The notes beneath the pieces are model-generated. The model did no database searches. It saw only the letters and a program-made list of their open reading frames with translations, and had not been told where the DNA came from. DNA of 64,000 nt from JBAZWE01 sp041658605 (GTDB lineage Bacteria; Actinomycetota; Thermoleophilia; BMS3ABIN01). The stretch lies in NCBI GenBank assembly GCA_041658605.1, contig JBAZZU010000007.1:14979-78978 (forward strand), written 5' to 3'. Positions 25,884-34,549 of this stretch are shown here, one piece after another; positions within the stretch are counted from its first letter, which is position 1; every line of letters starts with the position of its first letter. The translations under genes were made by a program, and so were the position numbers.

Positions 25884-28640
25884 CTAACTCCTCACCCTAC
25901 TGTTTGCGCCAGTGACCGCCGACTGTGCCACATCATCTATCTCGACACGAACAAATTGCTTGAGCCATTCCATGCCCTTGTCGAAGTGCAGATGGACGTT
26001 GACGGGTTGCTGCTTGCCGAAGCCAAGCTCTCCCGCCCGCTCAAGCGGCATTACGACTTCCACGCCACTGAAGTTATCGCCGCCGATGTACATCCCCGGC
26101 CCTCTGATGACTCCGCCCTCAGCGAGCGCCGGCACGCCGTAGAGATCCCATGAGCTGCTCGCGGATCCCGGACCGATAACATTAGGCGGTGTCGCTTCCC
26201 ACCATTTCCCCATAACTCCGATACCGACGTGTGAGAGATCGCCGTAGAATCCGAGCGCTATGGGCATCATTTTGGCAGCCATCGAGGACATCGATCGGAC
26301 CTGCTCGATCAAGTCAAACGTGGTGCCGCTTGCCGGAAAGCCGCCGACTTGAAGCGCGGAGGAGACCAGGCCGGAACAGTCATAGCCGGGCAGGTTCGGA
26401 TCCGGCGGATGCCCGCCGCCCCAGATGTAAGGCTTGCCGACCTGCGCGTTGAGCCAGTCGACCATGCGTTTGACGCCGGAGATCCAGGCGGGCTCACGGT
26501 CGTCGAAGTAGTCCGCTATCCAGCCGCCGATCGCGGGGACGTTCTCGCGGATCCAGTTGGCGACCTGGTGCTTGATGTCTTGAATGTAACTGCCCGCCAT
26601 ACCTGGCAGCTGAGTCATGGAGAAGCCGCTTCCGCCGAAAGAGTTTCCAGAGGGAACACTTGCCCCCGTTTGGTCTGCTGGAGTTGAACCGCCACCGATT
26701 CCGAAGAGGCCGTTGAGGAAACTGCCGAAGTCCTTAAGCTTATTCCAGACGGTCTCAATCGGCCCCCAGATAGCATCCCGAATCTGGTTCCAGATCTCCA
26801 CAGTCTTGTCTTTGGCGGCAGTGAACTTGTTCACCAGGAAGTCATAAATCGCGGTGGCCTTATCTGAGACCCAGTCATAAGCACTGCCGATCGCGCCACT
26901 GATGGCGTTATAGATGCCCCAGAATATTTCCGTGCTTTTGTTCCAGAGAAGCTGAAAGACTGCAATGACGACGTGGATCGCGGCGGCCATGAGGTTCCGG
27001 AACCACTCGGTCTTGTTCCATATCCACTGAAAAACGCTGATGATAACGGGCAAAACCGTGCCGGTCATGAAGCTGACCCACTTGCCGAGTACGCCTGCCA
27101 GCCACTCTACATTGGCGGCTATTTTGTTAATCAGCGGAGCAGCAAAGTTGATTGCATAAGCGACACCCTGAAACGCTGCAGAGACCAGCCAGAGCACACC
27201 GAGAAGGACCCCACCGACAATCTTCGCTACCCACTCCAGCACGGGTTTCAGTTTGGAGAGGGCGTTCATCAGCGATTCACGGGCGGGCGCCATCTTGTCG
27301 AAAGCCTCGCGCATCTGGTTGACCCCATCCTTCACGCGATCCCAGATATCACCGAAGATGGCCTGTACCGTGGGATTTCGGAAGGCTGCGGCGATGCCCT
27401 CAATCGCGCCGCCGATGACATCTTTTGCGCTGCCAAAAGCATCTACCACGGACTGAATCCTGTCGCGCACACCGGGGCCGAAGGAGGTTTCGATAGCGTC
27501 CATAAAACCGACGCCCTGCCAGGTGCCGACGAAATCGATCATGAACTGGAGCGTATCCCCGAGCGGTCCCTTGATCGCTTCCCAGATGGCGGTGCCTTTT
27601 TCGAGCAGCCAGCCACCCGTGGTCCTAAGTACATCGACCAGACCTGTTAGCGCTTCTCCGATTACTTGGCCGGTTGTGCCAAACGACTGCTTCATCGCTT
27701 CGACAAAACTGCCGTCGCGCCAGATGGTGATGAACTGCTTTATAAATGCCTGTAGCTGGTTAAACTTTTCCAGTCCAAAGCTGGTCCACTGCTCAAGATA
27801 TGGCAGAATCGCTCCACCGATATCTCTTAGCGAACCCTTGACGCTGTCGACAACGTTGCTCCAGATGCCGGTCCAGGTCTTGGAGAGCTTCTCCATGCCG
27901 CCGGCGTAGCGATCGTTCCAGATCCCCGTGACCGTTGCCGTGACCATCTCGCGGTTATTGCGGTTCATCGCCGCCACCTGCTCCTTGCCCATCTTGTCGG
28001 TATACAGGACAGCGGTGTCAGACGTGGCGCGCAGGGCCTCGGGGATCTTGTTCAACTGATCTTCGGTGAGGTTGCTGATATCGACAGCTTTGAGGCCAAA
28101 CTCCTTGAGACGCTCAAACTCGCCGGTCTGCGCATCGGCCAGGGCCTCTACTGCCTCATTGAGGGGTTTGCCCATGGAAGAGGCGGTGTCACCAAGGATC
28201 TGGAGTTGCTTTGTCGCGTCAATTCCATAGGCGGAGAGCTTGACCGCTGCCTTGACAACTTCCTCGAGCTCGTAGGGTGTCTGTTTGGCAAAGTCACCAA
28301 GCCAGGCTAACATCGACTGGGCCTGCTCCTGACCACCGGCCAATACGTTACTCAGGATCGTGCCGTATTTTTCCCAGTCAGAGGCACCCTGTAGGGATTC
28401 TCTTCCCACAAGACCTATGGCAAGCGCCACGGCCGCAAGACCAACCTTGGCTTTGCTCGCCCCCGCGATGAGTCCGGTGCCGAACCCGGCGCCGCCAGAA
28501 TCTTCACCAGCCTCAACCCTCTGCATCTTTCCCATTTTGCCGGTGAGGTTGCTGACCTCATGACCCGTGGCCTTGAGCGCGGCGACGGCAGAGGACGAAT
28601 CGCCCTTTATTCGCAATATGATTTCTTCACGCGAAGCCAA
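25884..28640 (-). CDS. Tail tape measure protein with NlpC/P60 peptidase domain
   Basis: The 918-residue protein starts with REEIILRIKGDSSSAVAALKA, a common tape-measure opening, and is dominated by Ala- and Trp-rich helices and hydrophobic stretches (LLGVLWLVSAAFQGVAYAI). Residues from about 735 form an NlpC/P60 domain: KPYIWGGG, catalytic Cys755 in DCSGLV, and the His in LSHVGIGV. It sets tail length and the peptidase opens the wall during DNA entry. At about 1.5 angstrom per residue it predicts a tail of roughly 110-140 nm. It follows the frameshifted chaperone pair, the usual order. Confidence 0.92.
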   Translation of the reverse strand: MASREEIILRIKGDSSSAVAALKATGHEVSNLTGKMGKMQRVEAGEDSGGAGFGTGLIAGASKAKVGLAAVALAIGLVGRESLQGASDWEKYGTILSNVLAGGQEQAQSMLAWLGDFAKQTPYELEEVVKAAVKLSAYGIDATKQLQILGDTASSMGKPLNEAVEALADAQTGEFERLKEFGLKAVDISNLTEDQLNKIPEALRATSDTAVLYTDKMGKEQVAAMNRNNREMVTATVTGIWNDRYAGGMEKLSKTWTGIWSNVVDSVKGSLRDIGGAILPYLEQWTSFGLEKFNQLQAFIKQFITIWRDGSFVEAMKQSFGTTGQVIGEALTGLVDVLRTTGGWLLEKGTAIWEAIKGPLGDTLQFMIDFVGTWQGVGFMDAIETSFGPGVRDRIQSVVDAFGSAKDVIGGAIEGIAAAFRNPTVQAIFGDIWDRVKDGVNQMREAFDKMAPARESLMNALSKLKPVLEWVAKIVGGVLLGVLWLVSAAFQGVAYAINFAAPLINKIAANVEWLAGVLGKWVSFMTGTVLPVIISVFQWIWNKTEWFRNLMAAAIHVVIAVFQLLWNKSTEIFWGIYNAISGAIGSAYDWVSDKATAIYDFLVNKFTAAKDKTVEIWNQIRDAIWGPIETVWNKLKDFGSFLNGLFGIGGGSTPADQTGASVPSGNSFGGSGFSMTQLPGMAGSYIQDIKHQVANWIRENVPAIGGWIADYFDDREPAWISGVKRMVDWLNAQVGKPYIWGGGHPPDPNLPGYDCSGLVSSALQVGGFPASGTTFDLIEQVRSMSSMAAKMMPIALGFYGDLSHVGIGVMGKWWEATPPNVIGPGSASSSWDLYGVPALAEGGVIRGPGMYIGGDNFSGVEVVMPLERAGELGFGKQQPVNVHLHFDKGMEWLKQFVRVEIDDVAQSAVTGANSRVRS

Positions 28641-28931
28641 TTAGCGGCCTTCCCTTTTGTCTTTAGTGCGCCGGTACCGCAGCGCCTCGTTGTAAAGCTC
28701 AAGGATCGTGGTAAAAGAAAACGGCTGGTCCCGAAGCCCGCCAGGCCAGGGGAGCCAGCCGTTTTCACGGCAGATCTCTATCTCGTCTACTACATGCCAC
28801 CAGCTGGTGATGGAGTCGTACTCGCTGGGGCCGGTGGGCTCTCCTCGCTCGTCTCTTTCGGGCTCTCTGCAGGCGGCGTCGAAGACGTTGATCTCGTCGA
28901 AGTAGAAGCCGAGGAGGGTTCTGAGTTTTTT
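28641..28931 (-). CDS. Tail assembly chaperone, frameshifted C-terminal part (T), made only as G-T fusion
   Basis: From the slippery site the -1 frame is open for about 95 codons, including LGFYFDEINVFDAACREPE and SITSWWHVVDEIEICRENGW, and ends at TAA 28641 just before the tape measure start. It has no start codon of its own. This is the siphovirus G/GT arrangement: a minority of ribosomes shift and make the long chaperone that binds the tape measure during tail assembly. The translated composition is plainly protein-like, with a W-rich helix near the C-terminus. Confidence 0.87.
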   Translation of the reverse strand, partial: KKLRTLLGFYFDEINVFDAACREPERDERGEPTGPSEYDSITSWWHVVDEIEICRENGWLPWPGGLRDQPFSFTTILELYNEALRYRRTKDKREGR

Positions 28932-29308
28932 ACTGCGGCCTTGTCGGGCACGGTAGCGTCACGATGCTTTTTGATGATTTCAAGCAGCTCCTCATATGAG
29001 GGATCATCAAGTTTGGCTATGTTCTCCGGAGTGCAGGGTATGCTCTCACTCCAGTCGGCCAGATAGTGAGGCACATCAAAGTCCGCGAGCGCCACCTCGA
29101 CATCGGCCACGATGACATCAACACCAGGCGTATCAACCCTTCCGGCTTGTGCCGCCTCGATATCCTTGGAAGACAGCCGGAGAGCGGCGGCCCGGTAGAC
29201 CGCGCGGCGCTTCTTTTCTTCCGGCCCGGTGAGCTCTTTGTAGAGTTCGACCCAGCCACCGCCAGATGTAGGATAGCGGACTGTCTCATTCTTTTTAACG
29301 AACCTCAT
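28790..29308 (-). CDS. Tail assembly chaperone, zero-frame product (G)
   Basis: The 172-residue product lies between the major tail protein and the tape measure, where siphoviruses keep their tail assembly chaperone. Residues 1-128 are ordered (VRYPTSGGGWVELYKELTG, DVPHYLADWSESIPC). The tail after KAAVKNSEPSS is a low-complexity Ser/Thr/Pro string, typical of out-of-frame sequence read past a slippery site, which supports the -1 shift at 28931-28925. Confidence 0.88.
   Translation of the reverse strand: MRFVKKNETVRYPTSGGGWVELYKELTGPEEKKRRAVYRAAALRLSSKDIEAAQAGRVDTPGVDVIVADVEVALADFDVPHYLADWSESIPCTPENIAKLDDPSYEELLEIIKKHRDATVPDKAAVKNSEPSSASTSTRSTSSTPPAESPKETSEESPPAPASTTPSPAGGM
28925..28931 (-). 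promoter_or_regulatory. Programmed -1 ribosomal frameshift site A AAA AAC
   Basis: On the minus strand the zero frame reads GTA AAA AAC TCA, giving the canonical X XXY YYZ heptamer in the right phase. After the shift the frame continues for about 95 codons. Zero-frame reading stops 135 bases further on. Confidence 0.88.
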
Positions 29309-30613
29309 CTAGCTCAGCCCCGTCCTGTAGCCCGCCACACCGTTGACCAGCGTGATCTTCCAGGCATAAGCCGCGGTGTCGTCGTAGCAGGCCAGGAAGT
29401 CCATCTTGTAGGGGCGCCGGGGGTTGTTCTCGATCGTCCCATCGTCACCCTTGGTGAGACTCACGCGCGGCATGTCTACCCACATGCGGTAGGGGTAGGA
29501 TGTGGCGCCGATGTTCTGGAGGCTCGCGTACTTCGCGAGTGCCGCGAACGTGGTGGCGTTCTGGACCGCGTCCCAGTCAGTCGGGTCCAAGCTGCGCATC
29601 GATACCGAACCGCTGATTTGCCGGTATTCCTTGTCCTGTTCGACGGCTGTGGGGAAAAGGCTGGACCGGCTGTTGTCAGATCCAAACCAGAGCTTCTGCT
29701 CGAAGTTTAGGTCGAAGTCCTCCCTCGTGGCGCCACCCGTGAGCCAGGTCAGCACCATCTGGCCGTAGGACCAGGGCAGAAGGGATGTGACCGGCAGCAC
29801 CGGTGTCAACCCCGGATCGCCGATCCTCTTCTGATAGAGCGCCTTTCCCTTGGCGTCCATCGAGAGGGCGCCCTTGTTGCCCGAGAGTTTCAGACTCTCA
29901 AGAGCAACACCAGCCATGCGGCCGAAGAAGCGGTTGGCGGAGGTAGGGTCGTCATGACTCTGATCGGCGAACCACGCGCTTATGGACTGAGGGACCAGTG
30001 CGGGGCTCCGCGTGAACACGTGCCGGTGGGCGCCCGTCGGGATGGTGTTCCCGTCGGGGTCGGTGATGATCCCATCGCCCGCGGTCGTGGCTACCTGACC
30101 TGCAAACAGAAGCAGCAGGGGGCCGATGAGGTTCGGGTATGCGCGCTCCTTTAAGTCCCAACTTGGATTTGCTTCGTTGGGGTAACCCTCCACGGGATCG
30201 GCAAGGTTGCGAGCCTCATCGCCGCGGTCCTCATTTCCAGAATTCTTTGCGGGCTTGAAGCTCTGGAACGGTAGATAGAAAGCATCGCTCGAGGTCACAA
30301 CGTAGCCGAGCACAGAGTGCGTCCCGGTGCCGGCGCTGGTCAGTGTGATGGTTGATCCGCCCACCGTGGTCGATACTTTGAATGCGTCAACAGTAAGGCC
30401 ATCACTGATGACGTAGTAGGTCTGATCGGCGTTCAACCCTGCGGGTAATGCGCCGCCAGAGTTTGTAAACTCCACCGCTACGCCAGCGGTCAAGCCATGT
30501 GCAGTGCAAGCGAATAGTGCCGTGATAAATGTCACCGTCACGGTCTTGGCCACCGATGTCGGGTCCTTGCCCGGCGTCTGTTCCATCGCGATTTTCAGAT
30601 ATGGCTTACCCAC
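29309..30613 (-). CDS. Major tail (tube) protein
   Basis: The 434-residue protein is strand-rich and lies just upstream of the chaperone pair. Its core has GVALESLKLSGNKGALSMDAKGKAL and ENNPRRPYKMDFLACYDDTAAYAWKITLVNG, like phage tail tube proteins. Residues about 25-115 (TVTFITALFACTAHGLTAGVAVEF through GTHSVLGYVVTS) look like an inserted decorative beta domain, common on siphovirus tube proteins. It forms the hollow tail through which DNA passes. Confidence 0.8.
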   Translation of the reverse strand: MGKPYLKIAMEQTPGKDPTSVAKTVTVTFITALFACTAHGLTAGVAVEFTNSGGALPAGLNADQTYYVISDGLTVDAFKVSTTVGGSTITLTSAGTGTHSVLGYVVTSSDAFYLPFQSFKPAKNSGNEDRGDEARNLADPVEGYPNEANPSWDLKERAYPNLIGPLLLLFAGQVATTAGDGIITDPDGNTIPTGAHRHVFTRSPALVPQSISAWFADQSHDDPTSANRFFGRMAGVALESLKLSGNKGALSMDAKGKALYQKRIGDPGLTPVLPVTSLLPWSYGQMVLTWLTGGATREDFDLNFEQKLWFGSDNSRSSLFPTAVEQDKEYRQISGSVSMRSLDPTDWDAVQNATTFAALAKYASLQNIGATSYPYRMWVDMPRVSLTKGDDGTIENNPRRPYKMDFLACYDDTAAYAWKITLVNGVAGYRTGLS

Positions 30614-30840
30614 TACTTCTCACCGCCTTCGATGAACTGAATCGCGCCGGGATGGTTCTGCGCGATTCTTTTAGCCTCGGAAACGCTGAGGCCCAGCTTC
30701 TTGATTGGTACCGGCACGCCCGGCTTGTAGCCACCCGGCGGGCTGGGTACCCCCGCGACCGTGACGGCTTCATCGCTCGAGTCGCTAACGACCAGAGCGG
30801 GAACCGCCTTGTCTTTCCTCTCAGTCTTCTCAGTTGCCAT
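30613..30840 (-). CDS. Small phage protein, tail region
   Basis: The 75-residue protein is charged at the N-terminus, with a Gly/Pro linker and a short helical end (SVSEAKRIAQNHPGAIQFIEGG). It overlaps the tail tube gene start by one base and is presumably co-translated. The function is not recognisable. Confidence 0.65.
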   Translation of the reverse strand: MATEKTERKDKAVPALVVSDSSDEAVTVAGVPSPPGGYKPGVPVPIKKLGLSVSEAKRIAQNHPGAIQFIEGGEK

Positions 30841-30841
30841 T

Positions 30842-31330
30842 TCAGCCCTCCAGACTGTCGATGGTTATTTCCAAACTTCCGTCCTCAGTGAAGCCACCTG
30901 GTGTGGTCATCTGAGGCATGTACTCGATGTTCCATGGCGCAATCAGCGTGTAGCCGTTCTCCGGCAGCTTCTGACTCGCCAGGATCGTTTTAAAGGCGGC
31001 AAGCAGATAGCGCTTGCACTTCTTGTGCAGAATTGACTGGTCGCGATCGCCGCAGACCATGGTGATGAAAACGCGCTGCTTCACTTCCCACGTTCCAGCC
31101 GAATCAGCGGGCTCGTCTGAGCCGGCGCCATCAGCCAACACGATCACGGCGGGGTAGACTGGTAGCGGCGGTTTGACGGGATAGTCGTAGTAAGAGTCAT
31201 TGCGGGGAGCAGGCAGCAGAACCCCGTCGTTCTCATCGAGCTCTATAGTCTCAAGCTCCATGACCATCCCGTCCATGAGCGCCTCGATAATCACGCCCTC
31301 GATCGCCTCTCCAAGCTTTAAATCGCTCAA
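30842..31330 (-). CDS. Probable tail terminator / tail completion protein
   Basis: The 162-residue alpha/beta protein (PVYPAVIVLADGAG, EVKQRVFITMVCGD, KCKRYLLAAFKTILAS) sits between the gpG-like morphogenesis gene and the tail tube gene, the normal place for a tail terminator. The pattern of strand, Pro-rich loop and helix fits that family, but I assign it mostly from position. It overlaps the upstream gene by four bases. Confidence 0.6.
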   Translation of the reverse strand: MSDLKLGEAIEGVIIEALMDGMVMELETIELDENDGVLLPAPRNDSYYDYPVKPPLPVYPAVIVLADGAGSDEPADSAGTWEVKQRVFITMVCGDRDQSILHKKCKRYLLAAFKTILASQKLPENGYTLIAPWNIEYMPQMTTPGGFTEDGSLEITIDSLEG

Positions 31331-31812
31331 CTCATCCTCCCGATTCTGATCTTGCCGGTCATGATGAACTGCGAAATCTGCCTATCCCAGCCGCGCCGGG
31401 CAGATTCGGGAAGCTCGATCGGCTTACGGGCGACCATCTTCTTGGTGCCCTTCTGGTGATAGATGCCGTAGGGGATGGAGCTACCGACCTCCATCTGCTG
31501 CTTGGAGACCCTGAAGATGTTTCCCTTAGCACCGATCTGTGTCAGTGACCGGCGCAGGTCGCCCTTGCGCTCGAGGATATTCCGCCCCGGGTAGTGCTTC
31601 CGCTTCCATTTCGCATAGCCAGTGGTGAGCGAGTCCCAGCCACTGGAGCCGAAACGCCCTTCACTCGAAAACTGCTGGGTCTCGATGACGTTGAAAAAGT
31701 CCATCGCCAGGGCTTCCCAGAGCGGGCGCATGTCATCGATGTCGTGAGCCCAGCGACTGAAGACACGGTCATAGCCCGCCTCGCCACCAGGGGAGAAAGT
31801 GACTTGCAGCAT
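31327..31812 (-). CDS. Phage virion morphogenesis protein (Mu gpG / HK97 gp10-like)
   Basis: The 161-residue protein has the features of this tail-completion family: GWDSLTTGYAKWKRKHYPGR, ILERKGDLRRSLTQIG, GSSIPYGIYHQKGTKKMVARKP near the C-terminus. The 'pYa.iHQ.Gt....R' end is characteristic. It helps join tail to head. Confidence 0.8.
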   Translation of the reverse strand: MLQVTFSPGGEAGYDRVFSRWAHDIDDMRPLWEALAMDFFNVIETQQFSSEGRFGSSGWDSLTTGYAKWKRKHYPGRNILERKGDLRRSLTQIGAKGNIFRVSKQQMEVGSSIPYGIYHQKGTKKMVARKPIELPESARRGWDRQISQFIMTGKIRIGRMS

Positions 31813-32270
31813 CAGAAGACCATGTCTTTGGTAATGACTGGCTCCATGCCGTCAGCATCCGGGTCTCGGGTGTAATTGCTCTCAGGACCTGTGCTGCTCG
31901 TGGCTTCCTTGAGTAGCATGATGATGGGATGCTGTGGAGCCTCGAGGCGCTTAAGCGCTGTCTGGTAAGACTTCTCAAGTTCCGCGCCGTAAGCCTTATC
32001 ATTGGCTCCTACCTGGCCCGGGAACATCGCATTAGCAGCGATCGCTGAAGCACCCGTGGCGTTATAGCCCTTCAGCGCGGCTACAGCCGTGGTATTCGTC
32101 ACCGGCACGGTCAGATTATGGCCTGCGATGATAGCGTCCAACTCAGCTGCGATATCGGTAATAAATCCCTCGACATCTATGCGCGTGGGCCGGGTGTCTT
32201 CGCTCAGATTATTTCCCGACAGCCACTGTGACAGCCTGCTCTCGATGTCAGTGATATCGCAGTAGCCCAT
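31812..32270 (-). CDS. Head-tail connector protein (Mu gp36 / DUF1320-like)
   Basis: The 152-residue, mostly helical protein begins MGYCDITDIESRLSQWL, matching the 'Y....dl...l' start of gp36-like connectors, and has a long helical middle (VEGFITDIAAELDAIIAGHNL). Its position between the capsid genes and the gpG-like gene agrees. It is coupled to the next gene by overlap. Confidence 0.7.
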   Translation of the reverse strand: MGYCDITDIESRLSQWLSGNNLSEDTRPTRIDVEGFITDIAAELDAIIAGHNLTVPVTNTTAVAALKGYNATGASAIAANAMFPGQVGANDKAYGAELEKSYQTALKRLEAPQHPIIMLLKEATSSTGPESNYTRDPDADGMEPVITKDMVF

Positions 32271-32741
32271 TTAACTGCCCTGCGGATCCTCGTCGCCTTC
32301 GCCATCTGGGGGCGAAGTAACGATCTCCTCGAGCTGGGAGATGAGAGTCTTCCTGGCATCGTCGCCGCGAGACTGTTCCAGACGGAGAATGCGGGCGGGA
32401 GCCTCCTCGTTGCCTTCTGCCAGAGCATCAGCAGCCCACTCCATAACGTCTTTGACAGAGACGTTGCTCAACCAGAGAAGCGTGGCAGCGTCTTCCGCTT
32501 CTTCCAGCGCCTTTACTGCTTCGCTGGAATCACCAGATATTTTGACGACGATCTCCGCCTCGTCCCTCGGACCGAAGCGCTCAACCTCATCTTCAGTGGC
32601 CTCGCGCACTTCAAGCCACTTGTCCTCAATGACGGCCTCGGGAACCTCTTCCATGTACGTATAGTCCCGCACGAAGCACATGCCGGCCCGGTGCCGGGTT
32701 CCTATCGGATGTTGCGGTTTCACTCTGACTGCGTAAAGCAC
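32271..32741 (-). CDS. Phage protein of unknown function, head-tail region
   Basis: The 156-residue acidic protein has a short strand-rich start (LYAVRVKPQHPIGTRHRAG, compatible with a small beta barrel) and a long acidic helical part (SSEAVKALEEAEDAATLLW). It is contiguous with its neighbours in the structural operon. I see no named family. Confidence 0.6.
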   Translation of the reverse strand: MLYAVRVKPQHPIGTRHRAGMCFVRDYTYMEEVPEAVIEDKWLEVREATEDEVERFGPRDEAEIVVKISGDSSEAVKALEEAEDAATLLWLSNVSVKDVMEWAADALAEGNEEAPARILRLEQSRGDDARKTLISQLEEIVTSPPDGEGDEDPQGS

Positions 32742-32743
32742 AG

Positions 32744-33097
32744 TTATGACCTCCCTGGTATCCAGATTCGTGGATTGGCATTTGCCGAGCTGACACGCTC
32801 GAAGTAGTAGTCCCAGAACATCCTGCCGTCCGGCTTCCTGACGCGCCGTTCCTTGTCGGTAAGGCGGTAGCCGCGCGACTGCATGTCATTCTTCATGTCC
32901 TCTTCAAGCCGCGAGTCTGAGGCCGAAAGAGACACAATGGCGATATCCTCGCCACAGAAGCCCGCGTAACAATGGATGCAGTCCAGGAATAGTCCTGAAA
33001 CCATGCCGCCGGCTGTAGGTAGATCCTCGATCTTCTCGGCGGGTATTCTGGCGGCGGCCTCAACGACCGCCGCCAGATTTCCTTTTGGTAAGGACAT
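32744..33097 (-). CDS. Phage protein of unknown function downstream of capsid
   Basis: The 117-residue protein has a helical N-terminus, a Cys pair (CIHCYAGFC) and a strand-rich, basic C-terminal part (YRLTDKERRVRKPDGRMFWDYYF). It lies five bases after the capsid gene and belongs to the structural operon. No family recognised. Confidence 0.6.
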   Translation of the reverse strand: MSLPKGNLAAVVEAAARIPAEKIEDLPTAGGMVSGLFLDCIHCYAGFCGEDIAIVSLSASDSRLEEDMKNDMQSRGYRLTDKERRVRKPDGRMFWDYYFERVSSANANPRIWIPGRS

Positions 33098-33102
33098 ACC
33101 GC

Positions 33103-34020
33103 TTAAGCGACTATCGAGCCGAAGATCAACTGCGGCAGGGAATAGCCCACGTTGTAACGGGCCTTGACGCCGAAGTAGTAGGTGTCAGTGAAGAACACCT
33201 TATCGCTACTGTTGGCGTTGGTCAGCTCGTTGAACTCGGGCCGCTTCCGCATCTGCAGAATGATCGGCTTGATCGGCTTGTTGCCGCAGACCAGGAACCA
33301 GTTGTTGGTATCCGTCAGGTGCGGAGAGACGATAACCCTGGCCGTGCCCTTCAGCCAGTTCTTTGTCATCGTCGCGGAGCCGCCCGTGCCACCGGCTACA
33401 TACTCGGAGTCGGTGATCTTGTGGGCATCATCTTCCAGATCGGGCGGGACAATCAGATCCGTGGGAACCAGCGCCATGGACCTTCCCTCATCGTTCTTGA
33501 ACTTCCGCATAGCCACGCGGGCCGCTGCATAGCTCGTCGGATTCAGGGCCGTGGTTCCCTTGTTGGAGAACGTGGTACCGGTGTCACCCAGGGGGTGATC
33601 GGTATCGATGAAGTACTGGCCATCGAAACACAGCGCTGTATCAGCGCCGGCAAGGGCGGTACCGAAGACCAGCTCATCGAGGTGCTGCGCGGCTGCGTTA
33701 CCAAGATTCTTGACACGAATCTGGTACTGGCCAAGCTTGCGGTCCTCGAAGGCGTCCACCTCAACAGCGATCGTGGACTCCCACCTCTTGTTCTTGATCG
33801 AGTAGTCGTAGTCCTTAAGAGCCTTGACTACGCGCTCATCGATCCATTCCCTCATACCGGGAACTTCACCGACCCAGGAATATCCTTCCTGGTCAGTATC
33901 GCTGGGGCTCTCGAAAGCCACAGCCTCCCAGTCGAGAGTCGTCTTGTCGAAGGACTCCTGATAAAGAGCTCTCCAGCCCTTCATCACACCCTCAACGTAA
34001 TCACTTGATACGTTTGGCAT
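33103..34020 (-). CDS. Major capsid protein, Mu gpT-like
   Basis: The 305-residue protein matches the Mu-like major head subunit: FKGW-type start (VMKGWRALYQESF), KALKDYDYSIKNKRWESTIAVEVDAFEDRKLGQYQ, HLDELVFGTAL, DGQYFIDTDHPLGD, and KVFFTDTYYFGVKARYNVGY near the end. It has the HK97 fold by family and builds the icosahedral shell. It follows the cement protein and protease/scaffold, the order of Mu. Confidence 0.92.
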   Translation of the reverse strand: MPNVSSDYVEGVMKGWRALYQESFDKTTLDWEAVAFESPSDTDQEGYSWVGEVPGMREWIDERVVKALKDYDYSIKNKRWESTIAVEVDAFEDRKLGQYQIRVKNLGNAAAQHLDELVFGTALAGADTALCFDGQYFIDTDHPLGDTGTTFSNKGTTALNPTSYAAARVAMRKFKNDEGRSMALVPTDLIVPPDLEDDAHKITDSEYVAGGTGGSATMTKNWLKGTARVIVSPHLTDTNNWFLVCGNKPIKPIILQMRKRPEFNELTNANSSDKVFFTDTYYFGVKARYNVGYSLPQLIFGSIVA

Positions 34021-34047
34021 TGAATTTCACCTCACTTTCAAAATCGT

Positions 34048-34476
34048 TTACGCGCAGTAGCCCTCGATGTCGATCCAAACCACAGTGGCCGATTCGACGA
34101 TCGCGATCTTGCCGCACGGTATGTCGTTGGTGGTGGTGAGCGCCACGTTGACGGTGTTGTCGTCCGTGATACAGACGACGGTTCCGACGCTTGTCACGGC
34201 CGCGTTGCCGGCGCCGAAAGCGAAGCGGTGCAGTCCGCGCCTCTCAGTGCGGATCTTGGTGGTGCCGTCAGTCTCAGTTGCGGCGATGGTCTTCGCCTCG
34301 CGGGAAACGCCGAGGAATATGCAGGATGCGGTATCCGCGCCCTCCACGGCATAGCCGGTTGCGTCGTTCATCACGAGAGCGCCCTTGTAGATGGTCTGAG
34401 GCGCACCATCCATGGGACGGGCAACGATATCGCCGGATCTGGACTGTCTATTTACGTCTGCTGCAAGTGCTGTCAT
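34048..34476 (-). CDS. Capsid cement / decoration protein (DUF2190-like)
   Basis: The 142-residue beta-rich protein (DIVARPMDGAPQTIYKGALV, GYAVEGADTASCIFLGVS, GTVVCITDDNTVNVALTTTND) resembles small capsid decoration proteins that lie between the protease and the capsid gene in Mu-like head modules. It is read from ATG with an AAGAGGTG site. A terminator-like hairpin precedes it, so capsid and cement levels may be set separately from the protease. Confidence 0.72.
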   Translation of the reverse strand: MTALAADVNRQSRSGDIVARPMDGAPQTIYKGALVMNDATGYAVEGADTASCIFLGVSREAKTIAATETDGTTKIRTERRGLHRFAFGAGNAAVTSVGTVVCITDDNTVNVALTTTNDIPCGKIAIVESATVVWIDIEGYCA

Positions 34477-34502
34477 TCTGATTCACCTCTTTTCAGAGCA
34501 AT

Positions 34503-34525
34503 AAAAAAGCCGCTCATTGGCGGCT
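34503..34525 (-). terminator. Terminator-like hairpin between protease/scaffold and cement genes
   Basis: On the minus strand AGCCGC (34525-34520) pairs with GCGGCT (34513-34508), loop CAATGA, followed by six T. It lies 24 bases downstream of the protease stop and may act as a partial terminator or a 3' stabilising hairpin. Confidence 0.7.
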
Positions 34526-34549
34526 CTAAATGCGTATATTTGACGGCTG

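Noticed and set aside
33085..34008. Plus-strand frame opposite the capsid gene
   Set aside because: The minus strand encodes a clear gpT capsid; this frame has no ribosome site or domain.
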